A stretch of DNA of 64,000 nucleotides from Linyphia triangularis (taxonomy: Eukaryota; Arthropoda; Arachnida; Araneae; Linyphiidae), in assembly GCA_963978545.1 (NCBI GenBank), contig OZ021722.1, positions 2,852,001-2,916,000 on the forward strand, given 5' to 3'. Positions 38,101-50,100 of the stretch are shown one piece after another (positions within the stretch are counted from its first letter, which is position 1; each line of letters starts with the position of its first letter). The notes beneath the pieces are model-generated. The model did not search any database. It was given only the letters and a program-made list of their open reading frames with translations, and had not been told where the DNA came from. The position numbers and the translations under genes were made by a program.

Positions 38101-41100
38101 ACTCAACAAAATCTGTGACGTCAAGAAATCCTTCCATTTCTCTGGTTATCGTGAGGTTTCTGCCAAATAGTTGGCGTTGATTTGGTAGACCATGGCCATA
38201 TTCCGTACAGGTTGTTGCAATTTGCGAGAAACTTAAAAAAACTGGTTTCCGCTGCTGCATTTCAAGCTAAGAAGTTTGGGATTTCTTAACGTCACATTCA
38301 ATTGGAGTCAAATGAATAGTTTTCTCGCCAACATCTAACAAAGGAATTTCGATTGAAAATTAAAAAAAAGAAGAAAGAAAAAAAGAAAAAAAAGAAGAAA
38401 AAGCGTATTGAGCAGACATTTTTGCGTTTATGGCCTTTTCGAAACATTTAGAATTGAATAAAAAAAATAAAAATATGGGAATTGTCCACTGCTCACAGAC
38501 ACAACTGCGCCATCTATCAATGAAAAAAAAAATCGACTTCCTTTTTTTTTTTTTTTTTTTTGCAAAGTGCTTTCTGTAAAAACATCATCACGCTATCATC
38601 AATCGGGCCCATATAGCAAGCATCCTCCCAGGGATGTCCCTAGGAAGTCCCCAGTCGGGACTCCGAATGACTTCCTAGGAACTTACTTGGCAGTGCTATA
38701 TGGGATACTTACTTATCCTTCCTGCACAGATGTGGTGGTGGTTCAGCCGGACCTCACCCAAGGCGTGCTGCAGTTGCAACAGAAGAAGGCCGAGCAGTAC
38801 AGCGGGGGCGGTGGGGGAGTGGTGCCCCTCCTCCCACCCAAGTACACCAACAACAACGACGACACGAGGCACCCGTTGCTCGTGGTCAGAAATGGATTCC
38901 TGGATTCCACGGACAAGATACCCAGACCGGAATCCCCGACGTCTGACGTCAATTCTTCAGGTGAGGCGTTTATTAGCGCTTCATATGTTTATTAGTAATA
39001 ATAAGTAGATACAGGCTTTATGAGGAAGTCCTACACTAAACTCCAACTTAATTTGACATCACTATAGACGTCACAATGCTCATATAGGTATTTAATCCAT
39101 TTTGGGCGGCGTGAAAGCATAATGTTCGCCAAACCACAACACCCTGTACAGAACAAAGGGCGGTTTGGCGAGAATTATGTCTTCACTCCGCTAAAATAGA
39201 TTAACTGCCTATGAGCGCGGTGAAGATCTATCGTCTAGTGATGTTAAGTTGAGTTGGAGTTTAGTATAGTAAGGATCATTCCCTTATACTAGCTATGTTA
39301 CAATCTTATAGCCCAGTGCATTTAGAAACTATTTTATATTATTTGACATTTGATACGAAAATGATCACTTTATAAAAATGACACAAATTAAAAACTCGAA
39401 AATACTGTCCGATATATTTTGTTTTAAATTTGAAATCCCTACGTCATTGCTTATACAGTGGCTCCACCTGCAATAATCTTTTACTTTTTTAAAATTTTCA
39501 TTTATAACTAGCTGCGTGGCCTCACGTTGCGAAGACTCGTCATTGGTGTATGGGTGCCAACTTTTGGCGCTTCGCTCGCTTACAGGTTCATTGCTATGCA
39601 AAACCAAGTTCACTTAAGCTCGCTAAATGAATACTGTAACATAGCGAATATAGAGAATGATCCTTAGTAGGAATTTTCTCTTAAAAATTTATTTAATAGA
39701 AATATTGATTTCTAATTTTATTGAATTTTTTTTTTGCTTTTTTTAACGCTGTTTAAAAGCGTTCGTAACGTGTTACTGAAATGTTTTTAAACAATTTGAA
39801 TTAAATAGAAACTGATTACTTTCTTTCTAATGTTTTATTCACTCTAAATTGCTATTTTTTCTGATAATCTTGTCTTACGGAGCACTATTGAACTATTATT
39901 GTAAATAATGTACTTATTATGTATGGTATAAAATATACAAGGTTGTCATCTTTCAAAAAGCTATAAGAATCCTTGCTCCAATCGACCATTTTCAACAAAA
40001 CCGAAACTTTCGCAAAAGGCAGCTTCAGAGCGTGTTTACCAAAGCAAAAAATAGAGTAAAGAGCTTCAGTCACTAAGGTTTGCACAGTTTGTTGTTTGAT
40101 GTCACTGTTGTTATCTATTATTGTCGCCCCCCTTTTGGCGAGAGTTTCAGTTTTGTCGCCACGATAATACGTAAATACCTAAAACAAGAATAAAAAGTAA
40201 TGTATAAAAGCAGTTATGCGCAAACGAGAACACGTAAATATATAAAAAAAAGAATTAAACAAGCATAAAAACTATCCGGCAAACGGCAATCTAATACATA
40301 ATTACCTAAAAGCAAGAATAAAAAAAACAAAAAAACCCGTGTAAATACTGTTGTGCAAACGGTAATACGTAAATACAAAAAACAAGAATAAAAAGAAAAC
40401 CGTATTAATCCTGTTATGCTAACGATAATACATAAATACATTAAAACAAGAGTAAAAAAAACCACGTATAAAACTGTCTTGTGAACCTAAATACCTAAAA
40501 AGAAAGAAAAAAAAAACGTATTTAAACTAACGATAAAATAAATACCCAAACACACAAATAAAAAAAACAATTAAAAAAAAAACAAAAAAAAAAAGTGAGA
40601 AAACTGTAATGTAAACGTAAATGCCTAAAATCACGAATAAAAAAAAAAATGTCTAAAAATTAATACAAACGTTAATACCTAAAAACAAGAATAAAAACAA
40701 AGTATAGAAAGTATTAAGCAAATTAAAATCCCTTATTCCGTTTTAGTGTCAAGCGGCCGTGGATCTGCGTACGGCGCGTCGTCCGTCGTTCTCCCTCCCA
40801 ACGTCGACTCGGATTTCATTGTTTGGGCTTCCGTAACCAAAGACGGAGGAAGAATCACGCTCCCGGATACAGGTGTGGTGCCGCCATCTATAAGCTTCTT
40901 ACAGCAACTAAACTTCCATCGCTGTCTTTGAAATTGATTTCGTAACACTCATTTCATTTTTTTTTTTTTATCACAGGTATATCTTTGAGCATACCGAGAG
41001 GTGCTATTCGCAAGGGCACTGTTAGTCTTTACCTTGCTGTTCTTAGAGATGATAAAGATCGGCCAAATCTTTTGGGTATGTACGTTTTCAATAATTATCT

Positions 41101-44100
41101 AGTTTAGTTCTCAAAACCCTGCTTCCTTTTCACTTTTCAAATTCTATTTTAGTCAAATTTAAATGAAAACACACAATGCCCAATTTCCAGTTTAAAAAAA
41201 AATTGAAAGTGCATCTAATGAGGAACTTTCACGGTTTTTTTTTTTGGTTTTATTTTTAAATTAAAGTAGAGAAAAAATCATGAAAAACCATTCTTTCAAA
41301 AATTTGAGCTCGGATAGATAGTTAAAAAAAATATTTAGTTTTTCACTTTGGCGATTTGGCGGGAAAAAGCCACTTATGCTTGAAACGTCAACGCGCAGAT
41401 AATGAACCAGTCTAAAAACCCGTTTTAGACGAGGAATGAGTGAGGTTTCTCCTTCGTTTTACAACTTTTATCTCTGCGTAACCACGTCACGGTTTTTTAA
41501 CGCGTTTTTGGACACGTGACTTTTGCTTTGATTTCGGCTAATTTCAAACTCGATTTTTGATTAATTGAAAGCATAAAGATAAAAAAAAAATAATTGCACT
41601 GCTCAAACATATACGTTGGATAACACTAGAAAATACAAAAAAATATTCATGTTCCTCACTTGTGCAAGTGCATCTAATTAATGTCAATTATATGGCACCA
41701 CCTTACAGCATTACAGAGTCAGTCAGTGTTGACGATCACTTTTATAGTAATTTCAATGGTCCTCTCTTAAATCTAAATGTGTGTTACAGATAAGGAGACT
41801 GTGTTGAGTCCTGTTGTCCAGTGTGGTCCTCCTGACCTCACCTTCTCCAAGCCCCTCATCCTCAGTCTTCCCCACTGCGCAGTCTCCCCCGAAAAGTGGA
41901 CCATCAGCGTCTTCAACAGCGACACCCCCACGCAGGAAATGGAAGCGCCCGCTTGGAAGGTAAGTTACGCGACAATTAAAAAATAAAAGGTTGAGATTTC
42001 CCCCCCCCCCCCTCTCTGAAGTACTGGTTAGAAAATATGCCGGTGAATCTTTTCTTCATTGGAGAGAAAGGGTAAATAGTAAGTCTTGAGAATATGTGTT
42101 TTTGTTGTTTCTAATATGATTTTATAGCGATGTTGAAGAAATTTTTATCCTTAGGTTGTTCCTTGGCTTTTCAGTAGTTACCAAAATTTATTATTATTAT
42201 TCTGCAAATAGAGAATGTGTTGTGCCGGAAAAAAATGAAAAATATTTGTAATTTTTTTTTTTTTTTTAAGAGGAAGTTCTAGAAAGGTCATTGCCTATGC
42301 ACTCTATGTTACAGCCCAGTTCATTTAGATTCTACTTTGTATAAAACCTTGAAATTAGGTGAGTTGGTACGAAAAGGACCACTAAATGAAATGACATAAA
42401 TTAAAAAAACTAGAAAATAGAGTCGAATATATTTTATATTTGAAATCCATACTTCAATGCCGATGCAAAGATAGGCATTAAATGAAAACAATCTATTACT
42501 TCATGAAGTGCAGCCGACCAAACTGTATAGTGGTTAGCGTGCTAGCTTCTAGACCGCGAGGTTGCGGGTTCCGAGTCCCACTGTTAGGCATGGGTGTTTC
42601 TAAATGTGTGTTGGCTTGTCTATTGACGAATGTTTCGGCGCATTATAGCCCTCGTGTTGCTGACGGTGCCTGATAATCTGAAAACAACCAACCATGAAGT
42701 GATCATACTTACTTACCAAATGTCAAGGTTTTGTATAAAGTAGTTTCTAAATGAACTGGGCTTGAAGATTGTAACATAGAGATTATAGGGAATGATCCTT
42801 ACTAGGATTCTCTCTTAAAAGACTGACTGATGCAATATTCTTTCTTCTACAAATTGATCAATGAAAGCACTGCTTTATCTGTCAGAATAGCTCTCCCCAG
42901 ATACTCTAGATAGTGGCGGTTGCTATAGAAACAAGATTCGTCGATTTAGAGTAGAATTGTTGCATGCACATGATTAGCATCCAAGAAGACTACGCTATAG
43001 CAAACGTAGATATCTTTCTTCTGAAGTCTACTCTGAGAAATTGAGCTATTCTTATTTCCATGGCAACAGACTGACTGCATCGTGGGAGCTATTCTTGTTT
43101 CCATAGCAACATACAGCGTGGCTAGAGCTATTCTTGTTTCCATAGCAACATACAGCGTGGCTAGAGCTATTCTTGTTTCCATAGCAACATACAGCGTGGC
43201 TAGAGCTATTCTTGTTTCCATGGCAACAGACAGCGTGGTGAGAGCTATTCTTGTTTCTATGGCAACAGACAGCATGGTGGGAACTATTCTTGTTTCCATG
43301 GCAACAGACATCATGGTGGGAGCAATTCTTCTCTCTTCACTTTACAATTCCAACTCGCATTCAAAATTCAGTTCTACCACAGTGTGTAATTAAAATTAAT
43401 GTTTGGCACATTTTTTATTTTGTTACCACCAATTGCTCTTAAATTAAGAATTTTCTCACTTAAAATATTGTCGTATATTCCCTACTACAATCTAAATGAC
43501 TCTTTCTCAACAGAACGTGGTGACCGTTGGTCAGGAGACTATTGTGAGCCCCCTCTTCTGCCAAGTGGACCCCCACCACTGCCACCTCATGACGGAGCAG
43601 CTGGGCAGGTTTGCCATCGTTGGCGAGTCGGCGCCCGGGCAGAAGGCCGCCAAGAACATCGCCCTGGCGGCATTCGCTCCCGCGTTCCACTCTTCCACTG
43701 ACTACACCATACGGGTGTACTGCATAGAGGACACGAAAGCCGCCATACAGGTGAATACAAGTGCCTTTCCTATTTCAATTACATATTAAAAAAAATAAAA
43801 ATACACTTGCGTATTATCTGGTTGACCATTTTCGCCAAAACCGATTCGCAGTGCCAAATTTTTATTCGTAGCGCCAAATAAAACCATCGATTTCTTAACT
43901 TTTTTTTCGAATTTGCGAATGGAATGAGTTCGAGAATGAGCTTCATTTCCGGAAGAAGTGAGTTTTGTTCAATGTATTGTTGCGTGGACGGGTTCGAAAG
44001 ATTTGAAGCCAAAGCAGATCAAAACTTGCAGAAATTTATTCCAATATAACTCTTCACAGATTATCTTAGTACTCCAAAACTTCTCGATCTAGTAGACTCA

Positions 44101-47100
44101 ATACAGCTCTATACACAACAATAGAGCACAAAACAGCAGTTAAACTTGACACACAACTGCTCAAATCGCTGCAAAAGACAATGCAATACAGTTCGCTTTA
44201 GAACTACTCTGAATGCTCACTGAGACTCAGTATCTCAACTCGGTAATTCCAGTCAACTAACGGACTCAACCAACTAATTCCCTGGCTCATATATGTGAAG
44301 CGAACCTTCTTGAAACTTCTAGAGGTAGACATTTGGAGAACTTTCCAGATCGTGGTCGAAAAGGCCTATACATGTACATGGGGACCGAAAATGTCGCCAA
44401 ATGGACGCCAAGTTTGGCGACAAAATTTTGTCGCCAAAACCGTCGTCAACTTGGCTCTATCTCGCCAATTTGGTGAGATTTCCTTTCCCATAATGTTAAA
44501 TGCCCTGCTCCTTGTAAAACTCGCTTCCCAGCGTTATCTCTGTAAAACTCGTTATCAAGCATCAAGAGACTCATTGCAGGAAAACAAACTATTGCACTGC
44601 CTTATGCGAAATGTGCATGAACTTATCTTTTTACAAAATTAACACTACGAAATATTTACAAATATACGAAAATTCGTAACAGTATAATTGGAAGGCTGAC
44701 TTAAGAAGATGAAAATGTTTTCTTATTCCAGGGCATGATGCAAGTGGAGGATAAGTTGAATGGCTTTCTCCTCGACTCCCCGAAATCCATGAGCCTCGAA
44801 GGCGGAGGTTCCCACCTCTGCCTCTCCCTGGAAGACATGTCCCGGGGCTGGCGATGCAAGCCCCTCGCCAACTACCAAGAGATCCCCTTCCACCACGTTT
44901 GGAGTGGCCGGCACAATCACCTGCACTGCTCCTTCAAGCTGGAGAACACGGACAGGTCGATGCAGCAGGAAGTGAGCTGCAGCATACTGGTGTACCAGAG
45001 GGGAGCGCAGGCGAACCGGAGGGTCATCAAGGTCAGCACGGACTATAAGGAGGTGAGCACGAACCCTTGTGTGATGAGGGGCAAATGATAATTGAGGGGA
45101 AGCTTATTTTGTTAAAAAAAAAAAAAGGATACCTCATCGAGCATCGTTGTGATATTATTTAAAGAATGAAGGGAGATGTTAGTTAGATCGTGAATTCTTT
45201 TTTGGTCGGCCGGGACAAAAGTCGCCGAAACCATTCAGAAATCGACTTTGAGTGAATTGAACTGAATCCGATTGATAAATGTGTCGTTTGCCAAATAATG
45301 AGCTTTCTTTTTAATGTGCTGCTCTTTAGTTTTCAATGATGCAGACGATAATAATTATTATCTGCCGAAAAATACTTCTATCTTTTAAAAAAGAGCCAAG
45401 TTGGCAATAATATTAAGTCTTGTGTAATACCTATTACCAACTTGACTGACTTTTAAAAGATTCGATTATCCGAACAATTGGATAATAGATTTTTCGGATA
45501 ACATTTACGATTTTTATACAAGTATGAAATGTACTAAAACATTTTAATTAAAGTTTTGTGTGGTCGTGGAACAGTGAAGAATCATTTTGAACAATCTATT
45601 ACATTTATTTACATAGCACGGAGAGAGAGAGAGAGAGAAACGTTACGTCTTAACTACATGATGATAGGAAATGGAATGTGTCGTATTATTGTCGAACAGA
45701 GAGCATAGTAAAGCAGCTTCTTGTTAAACCGTGAGAATCGCTGAGTTAGCAAGGGTGTTTTTATAAACAATCGGAAGTGAGAAGGAAAAGTATAGTGACG
45801 CCAAAACGAATTATGGGATACGAATAACAAATACGGTGACAGCGCATATCTCACACACTTAAAATGTGCGTGGGCAGTTATCGTAAGAAGTTGTTGAATG
45901 AATAACAAAAATAGGTTGGTTGGTTGGTTGTTTTCAGATTATCTGGCGCCGTCAGCAACACGAGGGCTATAATGCGCCGAAACATTCGTCATTAGACAAG
46001 CCAACATACATTTATAAACACCCATGTCTAACACGGGACTCGGAACCCGCAACCTCACGGTCTAGAAGCTATAGCACGCTAACCACTATACCGTTTGATC
46101 GGCACAAAAATAGGATTTCGGCCTTTTAAAAGAGTAATTAGTTTAATGTAAAGTTATAAAAAACGATTTCTATTACATGTATATCTTAATTTTTCATCGG
46201 AGCAATATGAAACAAAGAAACGGTGATATTAAACACGCGAGCTTGTATACATTGTATCACGTGTCTTACAAATAACCTTACATAAAGTAATACTACATGA
46301 AAATTGACCCAAAGTTAAGAGAAAGTAGTAGTAAAGATCATTTCCTATATTTGGCTATGTTGGAATCTTTTATACTAAACTTCAACTTAACTTGACATCA
46401 CTAGACGGTAGATCGCCACAGTGCTCATAGGTATTTAATCCATTTTGGCGGCGTGAAAGCATAATGATCGCCAAACCACAACCCCTGTAAGAACAAAAGG
46501 CTATAAGGTTTGGCGAGAATTATTTCTTCACTCCGCTAAAATGGATTAATTGTCTATGAGCACGGTGAAGATCTATCGTCTAGTGATGTCAAGTTAAGTT
46601 GGAGTTTAGTATAGAAGATTGTAACATAGCGAGTATAGAACAATCCACGCTCTATTACTCTCAAAAACTGCTTGCGATTCATAAAAAATCGTAAAGAATT
46701 GAGCCAGTTTTCTCCTGGAATTGCACGCGTTTTCCGCACCAACGATCAAATCACCTTTAATGAAATTTTTTTTTTAATTGGAACTTTTTGTGCGCCTATT
46801 TCCTTTAGTATTTTAGTTATTTCTTGTTACTTCTATCAATCGCCACTAGGGGTGCTGTAAGCCGTCTCAAAATATTTAGTGTAGTCAATTTACTATTAGG
46901 TAAACGTTGTTTTCCTGGCTATGCGAGACGCCTTTTCAAATATAAAGGTCTGTATTGCATTAAATGTGTCTTGAACCGAATTCAAGTGAATTAATTTTAA
47001 TCGTCTGTTGCAGACACTCCCCTCTCCCGGTGAGAGCACCATCGCTTCATCCCTCTCCTCTTCCATCATCACAGAGAGCAGCTCCGGACCCCTCCTGGCT

Positions 47101-50100
47101 GTAGAGAATGTTTTTAGGTGACACCATCATCTCTTATTGAACCTTATGTATTTGTTTTAAAGAACATCTTTATGCCATATAGTGAAACAACTTTAAGAAG
47201 TGCAGTCAAAGATCCCTAAAATATCGAAATCAATTGCTGTATGTCTTATCACAACTTAGTTCCAGCCACATTGTCTACTATTGACTATTGCCATGGAAGC
47301 AAGACAAGCCCCATTATTCACTGGGAATTTCAGAAGATAAATGTTTATTCTTTTAGGCTTAGGACGCCAATTTCCCGCTTTCACACCCCTACTCTAAGCC
47401 TACAAATATTGTTTTTATAACCAACTCCACCAACCTGACTATATGACCTTTTGACTACATAGAGATCCTGGATGTAGATATTTGATTTTACTCACAGGGT
47501 CTCTACTAAGTGTGCAGAGGGTAGGTAACGAATCGCAGCGATAATCCATGGAAGAAAATTAAAATATGAATTTATTCATATACTAGTAAAAATTATAGTC
47601 TCGATGTGCACACAAAGACTCGATGGAAACAGATTGAGACTTTTCACATCTCGCAAGCTAAATGTTGCTCTCAATCGGCTATAACAAGTAGGCATCTGCG
47701 ATTGCCATACGCAACTAACAGTATGTAGAATGTAACTCACCTCTAATGCTAGTGGCTCCATCTATCGTCGCTTTAATTAAAAAGCTGTTATATCGGAGGG
47801 GCCACAAAATCTGGAAATCAAGGAAATGTCAGGGAATTTTTAAAAATTAAACGAAATTCAAGCAGATTTCCTGTCATTGTTTTGAAGGTACGTTTCCCCT
47901 GTCATCCGTATTTTGGCGCCATTTACACTGAGAATTGTAGTAGTACGCGTTAGTACCACCACAATTCTCAGTATTCTCACAATGGACAATTCCCGTTTGT
48001 TCCACTTTTGTTCCTGGATTTTGTGGCCATCCTGCATAAATTGTACTCTTAATAGACAGACAGTGGTAGGGATATTGACTGTAAGACGTTGCGTAGATAT
48101 CCTTAATATTGTTGCGTTGGACGGGTTCGAAAGATTTGAAGCCAAAGCAGATCAAAACTTGCAGAAATTTATTCCAATATAACTCTTCACAGATTATCTT
48201 AGTACTCCAAAACTTCTCGTTCTAGTAGACACAATACAGCTCTTTTCACCTCAATAGAGCACAAAACAGCAGTTAAAAACTTGACAACACAACTGCTAAA
48301 TCGCCGTAAAAGACAATGCAATGCAGTTCTCTTTAGAACTACTCGGAATGTTCACTGAGACTCAGTAATTCCAGTCAACTAATGGACTCAGCTAACAACT
48401 AACTCAGTGACTCAAAATCAGTCAACTAGCTAACTTCCCCGCTCTCTTGGTCAGCCTTATATAGAACAGGTGAATATTCGTGAATCTTCTAGAGGTAGAT
48501 ATTTGGAGAACTCTCCAGATCGTAGTCGAAAAGTCCTATACATGTAAATGGGGACCGAAAATGTCTCCAAATGGTCGCCAAGTTTGGCGACATTTGGCGA
48601 TTTCTCGCCAAATTTGGCGTCAAAAATTCAGTCACCAAAACTATTGCCAACTTGGCTCTATCTCGCCAATTTTGCGAGATTGCCATTACCATAATGTTAA
48701 ACTCGCTTCCCAGCGTTACCTCTGTAAAATTCGTTATCAAGCACCAAGAGACTCATTGCAGGGAAACAAACTATTGCATTGCCTTATGCGAAATGTACTA
48801 TATACAAAATTAACACTATGAAATATTTACAAATATACAAAAATTCGTAGCAATACATTAACGTATTCGATATTTCCTGGTAGGTTGACTCCAGATGTTC
48901 GCAAACAGCTCTGTATATGTTTGGATCCTCCGAACAGCAGGGGAAATGACTGGAGGAGACTGGCTCAAGAACTCAGAGTTAACAGGTGAGTTAATATTTT
49001 TAATTAATTATTAGTACAATACTTTCTAGAACACATTATCGCCCAGATATAGTTTTGCTTCAAATTAACTTTGATATTCTGATATAAACAATAGTGACCC
49101 TATTAATATTATTTAAAGTTTTTTTTTTAATATTTAAATTGAACAAAGAACTAATTTTACTAACCAACTTTTTAATGCATTTGCAAATTATTGAAGCGAT
49201 TTTGAGATCGAATCGAATTTTTCTTTTTTGCTTTCAAACTTGATAGAATCAAAATGGCAGATTTTTTTTTAATCACATGCCGTTTACCTCAACAGGAGTA
49301 GGTTTATCAATAATTAATTTTACAAATTGTATATGTGGCTTGATATCTGACATACGGTAATACTGATACAATCCTGTGTAAAAAGAGGTCTTTTAGTTGA
49401 CAGCCACCAAAACTCGATGGAGAATGCATTGTTATCGACAACGTGTGTATCTGCTTAACCCTTTGCACTCGTAATTATGCTTTAGAAAGTTAGCAAATAA
49501 CTCGGAATTTTTATTCATGTTCAGTCAAGATGAATTTTTTTTTTATGGAAATGTGTTCCTATTTAACAAGAAGGTGTGCCATCCTTAAATCAAATATTTA
49601 AAAAATATAGCCCCTGAATACACTCCTTGACGTAGGATGGGAATGTGGCCACATCATATTTTATTTTTCAACGCGTCAAAATAATTTATTGAAACTACTA
49701 AGAATACTTAAGTATATTACACTACACCGAATAACACTTTGCATTCCGCTGTCCCCTCTCAGGGGACATCGTAATCTTGCATATTACTTGGATGTGCCCT
49801 CTCAGGGGACATTAAAGTTTATTAGTGATTACGGAGAATTAACTTTTCCAGCACAACTTTTTGAGAAATGTATATTTCCCTGAAGTTTTCTCTTGAAATG
49901 CCACAAGAAATCAAATCAAAATATGGTAAAATTACCAAGATATGTATATATAAAAAAAAACATTTCAGCGGGGTTTTGTGTCAAAAGAGAACGTGAAAAG
50001 TGTTGGTTCACGACGATCCGAGCACTTTTCTGTGTCAATTGAAAGGAGCGATAAGGTTGGTTGGTTGGTTGGTTGGTTGTATTCAGATTATCTGGCGCCG

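Noticed and set aside
43082..43393. Repeat protein [13 protein letters not shown]
   Set aside because: Translation of the 39-bp X-box minisatellite between two coding exons; no splice borders, and the repeat is also open on the opposite strand.
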